In this document: piece after piece, positions 1 through 12,758 of the stretch
How positions within the stretch are numbered: the first letter of the stretch is position 1
How the letters are laid out: each line of letters begins with the position of its first letter
Assembly (NCBI GenBank): GCA_040954595.2
Contig: CM082578.2
Location: 16,802,001-16,866,000, forward strand
From: Balanoglossus misakiensis
Lineage: Eukaryota; Hemichordata
Direction of reading: 5' to 3'
DNA: 64,000 bases
Notes under the pieces: generated by a model
Databases searched by the model: none
What the model was told of the DNA's origin: nothing
Seen by the model: only the letters and a program-made list of their open reading frames with translations
Made by a program: the position numbers and the translations under genes

Positions 1-1363
1 TTTGCACATCATGAAATTACTGTCGCAAATATAACTTACTCTCCATATTTCCAGTTTGGTTATATGTCGTGCAATGAAGAGACTGAAAGCTTTCTAGTTA
101 ATATTATTTATTTACTGTTGCTATGAAAATAGCATTATACTGTGACATTTGCAACCCAGACTTTACTGACTGCAACTTTTGCAGTTGTGTAAATACTCAA
201 CTCATTAATGACCGCAGCTTCGTATTGTTAACATGAAATTGAATAAACCCACGTACAACAGTCCACTCTCTTTGTCATGCTATTATTGCTTGCAACACTT
301 TTATATAACTTTATCACTTCTATGGCAGAAGTTTTAAGTTTTTCAGTTTGAAGGCCATGAAATCTATATCGCACTAGTCGAATTATTATGTGTACGACCA
401 CACGGTGATGATCTCGTCTCCTTTGTTGTGACTGCTTCATTCTTTGAAATTTATTACCACTTAATTTTCTTGTGGGTATTTTGTCAGCAGTGAAGTTATA
501 AAAATGTCACCTGTGTATAAAATCTCAGACCAGATCGTATTCAATTCAATTCAGCATTTTTATTTTATTTTTGACGGAAAATCTAATCTAATAAAGGAAA
601 GTGAAAATTGTTCAAAGTAAAGTGTACAAGTATACCTCCAAGTACATTTGATAACATAAGAAACTAATTGATATTTAACATTACAGCTACTAAAGACTCA
701 ACCATTACACCACAAATCAAAAACACATTAGCACTGTAAACACGGAAAGATGTGATTTATACTACAGGCACACTGTACACTGTGGGTAAATTGAGGTGAA
801 CTTTGGTAATTTAGTTAAACAATCTTACAAATTCAAAATGTAATGTTTAAGTGATAGCTCATCCGGTATGGGGAGATGGAGCAAGGTCACCGCGTACTTG
901 TAATGTGTGTCGTATCATTTTTTCGTTCTGGTAATCATTACAGATACTGTCATATGCTGTGTTGAAACAGACCACATCAATAAAAGCCATAACATGTTGC
1001 TGTATCATCATTTCTGGTTTCATCCTGGGAGTTGATCAGGAAGGCAATACAGGTGAGATATCTAGCTTGATGTTTGGACAGGGCCAGTTGTTTTACCACG
1101 TGACGTTTGACCAATGAATGCAGCAGGTGTGATTAACTGAATGTGTTAACTACAGCAGTCTTTCTTGGGATTCACCTGTTTCATTATACAGAGGTCAAGT
1201 ACATGTACCTGGTCTCAGCAGCGCAATGTGATATCTCTTGCTACAGTAGCCAAAATTGATTTTTAAGTACACTTCAGGGCCATATATGTAGGTCTCCTTG
1301 AATGTTGCACACTTCACCATAACCATTGTTTGACCAAGAGTTTTCTTCTTTGTACTTTCACAG
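1..1363. other. Non-coding, probably intron upstream of the SLC35C1 last exon
   Basis: I see no coding exon here. The segment ends in a good splice acceptor (a pyrimidine-rich tract, then CAG at 1361-1363) leading into the SLC35C1 exon, so at least its right part is intron. Earlier exons of that gene presumably lie before base 1. It contains one GTACATGTAC palindrome at 1199-1208. Confidence 0.6.
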
Positions 1364-1926
1364 GTGTTCTCAGCTATATGGGTGTCGTCTATGGAATTCT
1401 GGCCAGCCTGTGTGTCTCTATGAATGCCATACTCACGAAAAAGGTCTTGCCAGCCGTAGATGGAAGTATAGGAAAACTGCAATACTACAACAATATCAAT
1501 GCATGCGTCCTGTTCATACCTCTCATGCTCTTGACGGGCGAATTCAATGTTCTCCTCAATTTTGATAAACTGTACGCCGGGGCATTCTGGATGATGATGG
1601 TGATCAGTGGTTTGGTCGGTTTTTCTATAGGCTATGTCACAGGACTGCAGATTCAATACACAAGTCCCTTGACGCATAACATCAGCGGCACCGCCAAGGC
1701 CTGTGCTCAGACCATCATCGCCGTGGTGTACTACACTGAGATTAAGACTGTTCTGTGGTGGTTCAGCAACCTGATGGTTGTCTTCGGGTCGGCCGCATAC
1801 ACACACGTCAAGAGCATGGAGATGAGGCAGGCGCATGAGGCCAACGTGAAAGCCATGAAAGCAGAAGACGAACAAGAAGAACTCATGAACAGCGGCGAAG
1901 AAGGTGATGATGAATCATCTGTGTGA
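1364..1926 (+). CDS. SLC35C1: GDP-fucose transporter, C-terminal coding exon (5' partial)
   Basis: This exon encodes the last 187 residues of a Golgi GDP-fucose/GMP antiporter of the SLC35C family, which supplies GDP-fucose to luminal fucosyltransferases. It starts after the acceptor at 1361-1363 with two bases of a split codon and ends at TGA 1924-1926. Stretches that match the vertebrate protein closely include [41 protein letters not shown] and [11 protein letters not shown], the last two being a signature of this transporter family. Several hydrophobic segments, with turns between them, correspond to the final transmembrane helices. The tail after the last helix is charged and rich in Glu (AEDEQEEL), as expected for a cytosolic C-terminus. 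The N-terminal half lies outside the window. The identification rests on remembered family sequence; the match is long and continuous. Confidence 0.93.
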
Positions 1927-3690
1927 TGAGCACAGATGGTGGTCTGTGAATCGACTTGAACAACGCTGGTCTTGCCTTGTTTCGATGTGTTAGTTTTACG
2001 GTGCAGCTGACGGTAACTTGGCATGTGGTTCAACTCTTACTGCTATGCAAAAACTGTTTCTTCCAGTGTAGCTTTATTCTGCAGTGGGAGATGCCTAGTT
2101 AAACTGATGTAAACTGTTCAAGAACAACCTTCTGGTAACACCGTTGCATAATGAATATTTGATGCAGTGGATAAGTTGAACCACATGCCAAGTCTCATTT
2201 TTTCAGGAGGGGAGGCCAAAGAGGGACTGGTCATGTTGACGTTTCTGTATTTCTTTTAATTTTTTTTTATAAATTGGCACTGTTTTCACTCACTCCTTGT
2301 AATTCCTTAAACACACAACTTGTGCTGGGTAGATTTTGATGTACTGAAGTATTTTTTCTCTCCATTTTATCAAGGTGGTGGGCTTTTAAAATAATTTCCC
2401 CACCACAGATAACTGATGCAAGCAAAAGCGTGAACGACATAGACTGGTATCACTGGTATCACCGCATGTATGTGAGGCTGAACACATCCTGTCCATTGGC
2501 TTTTGTAATGGCTGCGATTACATCTCAGCTTATATTTGTATATCATAATTATGATAGAGCATCTTGGCACATTGCATTGACGGTAAACATAAAGATATGC
2601 TGACAAGTGGGTCATTCACTTGATTCCATCTACGTGTCCGAAATCTGAAATATAACCATGCAGCGAGTATTGTTTATTATAATGCCACTGATCTTACAGC
2701 TTGGCATTGCAGGGACCAATTTGAGAATTACAGTTGTAGCCATCGTAGGAAACATTTTATTTTCTCCTTGCAACGAGTATATTCAAGATATATTTTGAAA
2801 AGTTATGCCTTTGTCCTGTATACAAAGAGCTGCACTCATTCCAACAGTGGGAATGTGGTAATCTAAAATAATTTCAGAAATTGAACTGAAAGTGCAATGT
2901 GGAACATTTCTCTTTCTTGAGCTTTAGTGTGCTGTGCATAAAAGATTCAAATGCCGAAATATTAGATTTGTTATATGTATTTATTGTGTCATTTGACAAT
3001 AACAGTCCTGAATGTTTCTACAGATGTGTAACTTTATTCACAAATTGAAATTGATGCTGTATATTTAATGATTAAATTGGTCAGTTTATAATCACCTTGT
3101 TCATTACCATTATCAACATGGCTGTGGTAGTAAGGGGAGGTTTCTGCTATTTGAACAAAGCTTATTTGTATGTCTGCTTTAATAATTTTTCACTGGGTGT
3201 CTGATGGCAGTTGTTTTGTTTGGGGCATTGAGATGTTTTATATTTTGCCTGCCTAAAAATACTAACTTAAAAAATACTATGTAGTATGTTTTCTTTTCAA
3301 GAATGGTAACAGTTTTTTTTTAGTCTTGGGTTTGTAAACATTTTTTTTTCTTTTACTTGAATAAATTATTCATGATTTCTTCAAGTAAATTGAGATGTGA
3401 TTGTTATTTACTTCAAAGGTATCAAAAATAAAGTGAAAGTGTGCATGTTTTAATTTTCTATGATCAGTTTAGGTACCCTCAATGTTGAAAAAAATATTTT
3501 TCTGGGAGGCAAATGACTGCAAGAAACAAAAATAGCTTCGCGTGGTTCGTTCACATGTATCTTCTTTTTCGTACTGGGCAGAGTATGGGAGAGCGCCCAC
3601 AAGCGACGAATCTTCAAGTCTAGACTGAAGGTCAAAGGTGAACTTTATGACGTCATGGTTACCCTGTGTATACATTGATCACGCAGAAAG
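1927..3690 (+). other. SLC35C1 3' UTR and short intergenic gap
   Basis: There is no coding potential after the SLC35C1 stop. Two AATAAA hexamers, at 3360-3365 and 3427-3432, are the likely polyadenylation signals and would give a 3' UTR of about 1.5 kb. The next gene on the same strand begins about 260 bp later, so its promoter is probably within 3433-3690. Confidence 0.5.
3427..3432 (+). promoter_or_regulatory. Candidate polyadenylation signal of SLC35C1
   Basis: The hexamer is AATAAA, about 1.5 kb after the stop. A second copy lies 67 bp upstream at 3360-3365, so either or both may be used. Confidence 0.4.
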
Positions 3691-6600
3691 ATGGCAGCTG
3701 ACAACGGGACAACTGAATCAATTAGCAAGAATATCAGTGTAAGTACTTGTCAACAAGTGGCATCCTTACACAAGCAATCGCATAAGCAGTGTTTCTGTAG
3801 GCGATGTCTTGGATAAGCAAACAAACACAGAATGTATGCGGTATGCATCATGAATACCAGTCGTACATCAAGCTGTGGGACTGCAGACATTGACTCAAGT
3901 CAGTACTACAGCCAGACAAGCTAGACTAGAATATTCCAAGGTTTCTTATTTTATCACAGGCGTCTCAAGTGTCTCGCAACATCAGTTTGTTTCTGCTATA
4001 AATTTTATCGTAGGATTTTAGGTTCCCCTTGCCAGTCCGTGTGTGTTTGCAGTGGGCAAGAATGTTGGTATTACAGGAAGGACATTCCACTCCATCTTGA
4101 TCATGTTGATATCTGGGAGATGGTACACATACAGTACCATGCAACCCTGCTATACTCATTACATTCTCAATGTGTGATGTCAGCATTTAAAGGCACTGAT
4201 GATTGATGCTCATTCAAAAGTTTGTTGACCTTTTTGGCAGTAAGCCAGTACCATTAAAATTTTATATCACTGTGTAAAAAGTGAAAGTCCTGTCAAAAAG
4301 GTGATATTCAGGACATGTATTTTTGTATTTGCTCAAAAAGAATGACAGTAAAATGGTATTTGGCCTACCGGTAGTTCTTAAAATGTTTGTATATTGTTAT
4401 ATTCTGATTTTCAAATAGATGAATGTATTTTGATATTATTAAATTTACAGACTGTACTTGATAAGTTGGACAAAGTGTCCCAGAAGAACAGCTCATTAAT
4501 CAAGGAACTGGAAGCTATTGAAGGGAAGGCCAATGAGAAAAGTAGTGCAGAACTGATTCAGGCTCTAAAAGAACATCTCAAAACAGCAAAAGATAACAAT
4601 ACACAGGTAAGGCTGTGATCGTCAAATTGATTTTTCCATCAAGAATCAGTACTTAACAGACCAGTGAATGTTAATTATTTTCCTTATGTTGTGATGATTT
4701 GACCACCAGCTACAAGAGACACTACAGAGTCAAAGTGCTGCACTGAAGGAAGACTATGACAAGATAAACAAAAAGAATGACAATAATAAACAAGGGCCAA
4801 ATGATTGGTAAGTCTGAAAACATTGTCTATTGATGTTCCACATACATGATGGTTTTCAGATGTATTCACAGTTCTTCCAATTATGAACAAGTGGTTGACA
4901 ATGATTTTTTGAAGACAGCAGCCCATGTCATTCATTCTAGTGTGTTTAAATCTGAAACTTGGACATTGTAAAATTATAATACCAGTTTACAATTTGGTCC
5001 AAAATGTTCGAGTTTCTAAGCGAAGACTGACCAAAATGTCTTACAGGCAAACAAGATCAGGAGAACAAGAACTCAGCTACCAACTCAAAGAACAGGTGTC
5101 TAAAAATGTAGAAATGCAGAATTCCAAACTCAAGACGGAGTTAGCGCTGTATGAAAGAATAGAAGCCCTCAAGTTGATGGGACAGACAAACAAGAAACTA
5201 CAAGCAGATGTTAATACTTCGAGGGGAAACACACAAAAATTATTGAAACTCTTTGATAAAAGAGCAAAAGAAGGTAAGAAAAGAAGAGATCCACTCACCT
5301 CACACCAACAGAACATAACTTTTTATGAGCAATATACTGAAAAACAAATTTTGATGAAACTTTCTTTCATAGACAAGTCATGGTTGACGGTGCCTAATAC
5401 TTGGTGCATGTATTAATTTTCAGCTGAAAAAAGATTATCTGAAATGGAAGAAGAATTAAAAAGATCTCAGGAAGTGTCTCAAAGATATCAAGAACTTTAT
5501 GAAGCTGAAAGAAGGAAAGCACAAACTAAGACAAGTGCAGACACACCCAGAACAGAGAGAAGTACAGAAAGTGCTGGGTAGGAATTATCAGATTACTTGT
5601 TATGTATTCTTATTTGGCCTCAAAAAGCTGTAGGCCTAAAATGTTCCATTTCTGTGGCCAACCTATATGGATTATTTAATTGCGCCATTTGTCATTTTCT
5701 GCTGATGACGCTTCAAATTGTTCTTTCAGAGATGATCAGGTGGAGAATAGCAATGAGAAACAGGACGGATCTAAAGGTGAAAAGGTAGACAAGAGAGCAA
5801 CATCTGCTAAAAATAAAACGTCTGCGTCATATTCTGATCTACAGCGAAAATATCAGGTATGTGGTTCTGTCATTTCCCCCCCCCCCCCCAAAAAAAAGAA
5901 ACCACGCATGTTCTGTGCGTGTCTCCCAAAATATCAGTGATCACATTATTACTTCAATTCTGCAGTTATCAAAATGAAATGAATTTTCACTTCAGATTCT
6001 CATAGATGACAATGATCGACTCAAGGATGAAGTAAAGCGCCTCAGATATGAAAATGGTGATTTATACAAACGTGCCAAGGAAGCTGGAAGTTGTTTGCAG
6101 ATACTGAAGGTTAGTTCAGCGAAATATGTTTTTGTTACTGCTATTTGGTTTAGCTGTCTTCACTCAACTTTTCTTTCTACTAAAATAAAATATTGTTTCC
6201 TATATATAGCAATAAAACACATTGGCTGAAAAATGTCAGTGAAATTCAATATTTCTGTTCTCAGTCAAGAGTTTGTCTGCAGTAAAGTCAACAGTCAGAT
6301 AATCATTTCTGGAAAGTGAATGTTGGTAATTAATTTTCCCCAGCAGCCACAGAAAAACTAGAGTTTTATAATGACATGTCTTTCTTTATCACAACAGAGT
6401 CAAGTAGCAACAAGTTTTACTGACAGAGAACAGCTCCAAAAACAATTACGTAAACAAAAACAAGAGGTAAGCATATATCACCCGCATTGGTATTATATAC
6501 CACACAGTTTTGAAATTTAATTTCATCCATGCTATATTTGTACTCGTTGATCAGGTTCTGATCATTTTTTTGAAAAGCAAGACAATCACACCCACAGCTG

Positions 6601-7195
6601 TTCTGAGTTTTGGAGACAAAGGTAACAGCTGACCAGCTTTCTAAATATCCAAACTATTAAAGTATTAGTACATTTTGATTTGTTATGACTTGACAGCAAC
6701 ATAAACTGGAACGATCAATGACAAAGCAGGCAAATGATTGGATAGAATGTAAAAGACAACAACAGAGACAAGAAGAGGAATACAGATGGAGTCAGGTGGG
6801 ATAATTCTACATCTCTTGTGTCATGATTGGACAACAGCTGCCCTTTTTGTGTTTGCCAATCACATATTGTTCCCTAATAGCATGCTATAATGCCTAACAT
6901 GGTGAAGATTTTGCCAAAAACTACTTAGAACGACAATTGATTTGGGGTGGTGTTTCCAAATTTGCTGCATCAATAGTAATATGTACATGTTACTGATTTA
7001 CAGTGATCTTGTGTTACATGTGTTAGCACCTTGAGGTTGAAAGAGGGTTTTGACTTTTCAAACTTTGACCATTCATTTCAGATTGGACCGATTTCAGTGG
7101 TTGGTGCAGAGAAGCGAGCATATGCAAATCCAGTCACCAAACAAGAAGACACACCACGTGATATACCTGTCGAACAGTGGGCGATAAACAATTGA
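3691..7195 (+). CDS. Coiled-coil protein of unrecognised family, ten exons, about 401 aa
   Basis: I read exons 3691-3738, 4451-4606, 4710-4807, 5047-5273, 5424-5577, 5730-5856, 5996-6109, 6398-6466, 6697-6795 and 7082-7195. All have GT-AG borders and matching phases, ending at TGA 7193-7195 (1206 nt). The start is ATG 3691 (MAADNGTTES). The product is highly charged and rich in Lys, Glu and Gln with no hydrophobic segment, so it is cytosolic or nuclear. Long heptad-like coiled coil runs from about residue 17 to 225. A low-complexity Ser/Thr/Lys linker follows (around 225-270), then a second coiled coil containing LQRKYQILIDDNDRLKDEV and a Gln/Arg/Glu-rich helix. The C-terminus is non-helical and ends VEQWAINN. 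I cannot assign a family; coiled-coil composition makes chance resemblance easy. The regular exon structure and kept frame make it a real gene. Confidence 0.8.
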
Positions 7196-9467
7196 AAACA
7201 GTTTGAACAGAAGATTGAAAACCTTGGTTTCAAACCAGGTTTTCTTCCAGACATTTGGCTTTTATCCACCACAGCCAAGTGAGCCAACAGGTTCAATCTT
7301 TTATATGCCACGTGATGCTTTTCTGCAGGGTATAAACCGTGCGCATGCACACAGTAAATTTTTGTCCCACTTCATGTGTCTGCAATATTGCATTTTTAAA
7401 GAGATGTGTAAGACATTTTTATATCAGAGATCTATGTTTCATACTTAAGTGTCAATATTTTAGCCTTTCTTGACCATGATTCAAACATTCATACAAAATG
7501 ATCACACATAGCTGGCCGGAATGGATTGTCGCCATGATGTTGGGGTACGGTTGTGAGAGCGCCCCCTAGAGATGGAGTCAACTTGCCTTGCTTCACATGC
7601 ACAAGGAGCTGCATGGAATCTTCAGCACAAACTTGCCAGTGTAGTGTCACTGATTAGACACTGTTAAAGGTGTCATGATACTCTCAAAAAAATTTTGGAA
7701 TGGTACTTGTTGATATTTTGTTCCTTTCATTTACGTGCGTATAAGTATTTCTTGCCTGATTGGAGCTGATTAAAATTGGATGTAGAGATGCTAAAGGGCT
7801 CCCATTCTTATCTTGGGCGCGGCCGGGCGAGTCCTTAATGTTCTTGTTCTGTTGCCGTTCTGGCAACAGCTTTACATCTGCTTTTAATCAGGTTGACCTT
7901 GATTCAAATTTGCCTTGAATCAGTACACTTTGGATGTTAATGTGTGAAAAAGACAGTACAATAATGAAATTCTTTTGGCTTGCAGATTTGTCTTTTAGTA
8001 TGTTGACTGTTTTGTTTGTTTTGTGGTACTTGAACAGTATCAATCCATTTGCTTTATATTGTTTTGCAGTGCCAGTTAACTGTAGTGTTTGTGTTTCCGA
8101 TATATTTGGTAAATGTATTTTTTGGAAATCATAACCTGCTTTGAAATTTAAAATTTGTTAAATTATCTGATGACTGTATTTAATTAGTACTCAAGATTGA
8201 TACTTGTGTACATATATATTTTTCATTTGTTTTCCTCAAGTACTGCAAACCACGATATGTTCAAGAGGTTTCTGGACAGTCTATGTGCAAGTGAGAATGT
8301 CTTTGTATATTTGGTCAGTTCATTCAATATAAAATAATTGCTGGTAACTATGCTGATTTGATAATTGAGAGTTATTTTTGGAAAATTTATAAATACCAAA
8401 GCAATTTACATGTTTTGGTATTGCACAGGTTAGCTCGATACCATAAATACCACAGCTTGAAAGGAATGGAGCACTTGAATCTGAGTCGGTATTTGCAAAG
8501 TTTATTTCCTGCATTTAAAAACTTCTTGCCAGGCCATAAGTATACACAACATCTCATAAATCATACAATTTTCACTATATTGCTACTTTACATTCCAACC
8601 TATCCATACTTGATTTTAATCAAATATAACCATTTCTGTGTCTCGGGTCATGAGTTGACAAAGCGACAACAAGGTTCCTCTATCAAACACATCATCCTGC
8701 AGACAAACTGGTTAGGGCAACACATGGTGGAAGTATCTACAAATTATCTACATGTCTGCTCTACTTCCTAGTTGATGTTACTTTTAACCTGTTGACCTTC
8801 CTCAACAAAATGCTCTGAAATACATTGGGTAAATTCATATTGTATTTCCAATACATACATGTCCATCCGATGTCATGCTCAATAAAACTAAAGTCATTTA
8901 TATGTAAATCGATATATTTTCAAAGATAATTATGTACATTATGACCACTAAAACCAGAGTGTTACCGATCACTTGCATGCATGCATGTAATCTATGTATT
9001 AATAATTATACACATTCTCTGTGTAGTGTAAATATTATTGGTACATGTACATGAATCTCTCCCATGTACTTCCACAAGTCTGACCACAGCTTACCGGTAC
9101 ATTACTTTTAAAATTAAAATTAAAATTGAAGGATTTAATCCCTGAACAACCTCATAAAATACGGAATCGCTAAAATATAACAAGACCAGAAAAATACAGT
9201 TTATGTAACAGGTAACTTCAGCCATTTCAGCACACATTGTTTTATGTCCATTACAAATTGCGAACATTCATATTACAGTCATTAAAATTCAAATCAGATG
9301 ACTTAAAAATGAGACCCAAAGTCTGCATAGCTATTATGAGTACGGTTATGAAAAGTATCACACCAATACCAGTACTGTGTATTGTAAAATTTGACAATAT
9401 CGCCAAAAATACTTCACTCCAAAAATAATCAGAAAACGTTATTTCAAAACCCAGATTTTGTTAGAAG
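7196..9467 (+). other. 3' UTR of the coiled-coil gene and intergenic DNA
   Basis: No coding exon is evident. An AATAAA at 8881-8886 is a candidate polyadenylation signal, which would give a 3' UTR of about 1.7 kb. Short open frames in this stretch have no splice context or recognisable protein features. A TACCGGTA palindrome is at 9092-9099 and a GTACATGTAC at 9041-9050. Confidence 0.5.
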
Positions 9468-9600
9468 TGAGCCTCTTCACTGTGAAACATGATTTTGTCT
9501 TGTAAATGAGCCTCTTGGTTGTGAATTATGAAATGTGACTATAATTTGTCTTGTCATACGTGAGCCTCTTCGTCATGTACACAAAACAAGCCCCTTGGCT
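9468..9600. repeat. Degenerate tandem repeat around TGAGCCTCTT
   Basis: The block TGAGCCTCTT recurs at 9468, 9507 and 9561, and a decayed form (AGCCCCTTGGCTGT) starts near 9589. Between copies, TTTGTCTTGT recurs at about 9494 and 9545. Units are about 39 to 54 bp, so the array is short and diverged. It sits just downstream of the PACC1 stop on the minus strand, probably in that gene's 3' UTR. Confidence 0.6.
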
Positions 9601-9666
9601 GTAAAAATATCCGCTTTATGCAAATATGTGGAAGGCACCGTTGATTATAGTGGAGATTCCCTGTGC

Positions 9667-12460
9667 TCATTTTTTGTGGCGTCTTTCGTTGATACTTCGC
9701 CGTGCTTTATAAAGCCACCTGATTGACTTTGTTGCAAATTCGCCAGCTTTGATCAAAGTCAGGAAGACGCCACACAACACACCCACCGTGTTCCAAGGGG
9801 AGATGGTTGTCACTAGGTGAGCCTCAGTGATAAACTTGTCCCTCCATTCATACATCACAAAGAAGAGTTCATTAGCCTTTTCTTCTGGTGGCCTGGCATC
9901 ATTGTATTTTACCATAGAAGACTGGGAATAGATTTATGTTATAAAGAAAGGGTTGAATTTTTGAGGAAATAATGCACACAGTAAAAAGTGACCAAAAAGA
10001 ACAGTCGCACCATGTATGCAAACAATTCATTATTTTTAACATGTCATAATATAATGTCAGGTGCACATTTCCTGAAATGTTTGGGCACACAATAGCCACA
10101 CATTCCTTGTACACATTCTGCATACATACAGTCACCTCCTATAAATATAGCCATATATCCATGCATATCACAAATCAAATCAATCAATTGCACATTTTCA
10201 CTTGGGGCTATGCCAAGAAAGTCAAAAGAACACTCAGCCACACCCCCTTTCACCATATATGGGCATAGCTAAATCATAGGAGTTGTACTGTATACCTTTG
10301 TAAGTGTAGCTGGTGTAAGTTATCCAACACTCACCTCAATGTCAAAGTCTGAATCACGCGAATTGTCTAAATAATACGTTTCTGTTAGCGACATTTTTAT
10401 CCATGTTAGCATACCACCAGAGAAGGTCCATGTTGGATTATTTCTGTCACAATCGCTTATAAATTTGGTCTTGTCAGAGCTGAGTAGAAGATAAATCAAC
10501 AAAATATCACACACAGAACGTGGAATTATATTAAGACTTGTCATTAAATTTGTGACAACACTTCAACGTTTCCGTCAAACAAAGATGACAAGTTAACAGT
10601 GCTGGCATATGCCTTATCACTGAATCTCAAATAAATGGCATGTAACAGCTGTATATGGCTTTAATAGTGTCAGTTGCATATGGTTAATGTAAACTATGAT
10701 AAGACATTTCTTGATTCCATCACGGTCAATCGTGGTGGAGTGACAGGTATTTTTATTCATTTTAGTCATTGGTAAAACAGCGATAAATACAAACCGCATG
10801 TTAATAAATTAAGGACGAACACAATTCGTGTTTGCTCTTGATTCAGAAGCAACTAACATCACAAATCACAGTGATTGATTGATTGATTAATTGGTAATTT
10901 ATTACTTTTCGAAACAAAGGCCCCACAAAATTTCTAGCTGCTGTCTTACATGTTTTTTACAAAAACAAAAATTGTATATGTATGAAAAAGTCACTTACCT
11001 GTTGTAGAAATGGTACCAATTTGGGAACATCAAGTATTCAATGCCACTAAAATTCCTGGCTGTTAAATTCAAACTAAAGTTTATAAATAAAGTTTCTTTC
11101 TCTTTTAACTTTGTCGGTCCTCGGAAAACCACCGCTTTCCGAAACCTCTCGGGAAAGTATGGGTTTGGATAGCTGATGTTGACGTACGTGCAATTTTTGT
11201 GGTTGGGATCCAATGTTGGTGGCTCAACAATGTCATTATAGAAATGGCCACAGCTGAGAAAAATTGCATTGATGTCAGATGAGTAAATGGCAATGCCTGT
11301 AAGTGAACAAAACAGATAAGACACATTGAAAATCATGGTTTGATCTGGTGTATCTACAGTGTCTATTGCTTTAGCTGTAAAACTTTTATCCCCTCATGAC
11401 TGGGGATGAAAAATGTCTGTAACACAAAATGTATACCTTCTTATAAAACAGGTACTGAATGGTATTTTGGTTCTGTTGAATGAAAATATTACACACTTGG
11501 AGAACAGGATAGATAGAACAGATCATTCAATACTTACCAGGTGCTGGATACACGTCCATTTCTTTGTATGTAATTGACGTGACTGGCCTCTTCCTTGATT
11601 CCACATACACATTTATCGTGTTGTAGGCCACAATTCCAGCCACGGCTACTAGTGACAGGTAAAACACAGCAAGGAATGTTTTCACAACATGACTGAACAG
11701 TTCTTTGGTATCTTTGCATTGTGGAGTGATTGACTCTGTAATGGAGGCATTCACAAGTCTCTCTTCATCTTTTGTGGGCATATCATCGTAGTTGTCATAA
11801 TAATTTGAATTCGAATTGCCCTCCTTTTCCTTGTCAGCCACTGTCTTCATCTGAAAATTAACCACAATCACTCGTCTGTGAATTTAAGGTTTCAGTGTTT
11901 TAATTGTCGACTTTGGTAACATTAAGGTTATACATGAAGTGCATATATGCCCATCATCATTATTCCAAGGTCATAAACATTAAGAAACTCAAAGTCACTC
12001 TGTAATATAATCACACTTTCAAGGTGATATTCTTCAGTCGTGAACACGTCCAATGTTAAACTCAAGGCTGGAGTAACTGACATTTAAATACAATGAGTTA
12101 GAATCACTAGACATAACCAAATGAACAGTAATAACTCGTTGATCAGTATTAAATATTTGGGCTTAATAAATGATTTAAAGGTCTGTGAACTGCAACTTTT
12201 GGTATTACCCAATAGTTTACTTTCTGACTATTAAAAATAAGTTCATGTATCTGATCATAATTCCTAGATCATTAAACTTTCCATTTCAATTTAGACAGGA
12301 TACATTGGCCAGTGGGCGTGCACCCTGAAAAGACGTGTTCTTCACAATAACAATCGTTACGCAACAAATTTACATCATAACTAAAACTTTTTCTCCGCCC
12401 TTTCACATGCAAAATCACGGACACTTCCATTACCTCTCGTGATGGCCTTCTGCCTTCCAT
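9667..12460 (-). CDS. PACC1: Proton-activated chloride channel (TMEM206), complete, five exons
   Basis: PACC1 forms the acid-sensitive, outwardly rectifying anion channel of plasma membrane and endosomes. Exons in transcript order are 12434-12460, 11538-11850, 10999-11296, 10335-10479 and 9667-9921 on the minus strand. All borders are GT-AG with consistent phase; the total is 1038 nt, or 345 residues (human 350). TM1 lies at about residues 67-88 (TFLAVFYLSLVAVAGIVAY). The large extracellular domain carries several N-glycosylation sequons (NCT, NIS, NLT, NFS, NSS). TM2 lies at about 305-323. Family-diagnostic segments are RPVTSITYKEMDVY, TFSGGMLTWIKMSL and SPWNTVGVLCGVF. The Lys in LIKAGEF, at residue 319, matches the human Lys linked to anion selectivity. 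The nine-residue first exon (MEGRRPSRE) is the least certain part; an ATG also opens exon 2. Confidence 0.95.
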
Positions 12461-12758
12461 ACTTTTATATCATAAGGGTTGCAGCCAGTACGATGCACTG
12501 GTTTGTTGTTGATGTTTCACAGAGGTGTATCATGACTGTAAACCGTGGCCACGCATGTAAACTGTGATAAATGACTTGACCAGCTTCACTCAACTACTAC
12601 TAGTCACATCGGCGACCTGCCCCTCTGTGTACGTACTTCAGCCTTGGTCCAAAATAATGAATGTTTATTATCCCGGTTTGACCTTTGCCCTAATACACTA
12701 CTTCCGTTTGCATTGCATCATGGTTTATATACGTCAGCATTAGCGCAGTTGATTCAAG
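12461..12758. promoter_or_regulatory. Shared divergent promoter, PACC1 (-) and SELENOK (+)
   Basis: The two start codons point away from each other and are only 298 bp apart, so both 5' UTRs and core promoters must fit here. CpG is more frequent from about 12.3 to 12.8 kb than in the flanking introns. I see no clear TATA box at a consistent distance. Confidence 0.65.

Noticed and set aside
1195-1875. 226-codon minus-strand open frame
   Set aside because: It is the antisense shadow of the SLC35C1 exon, and its His/Asp-rich sequence comes from the complement of conserved codons.
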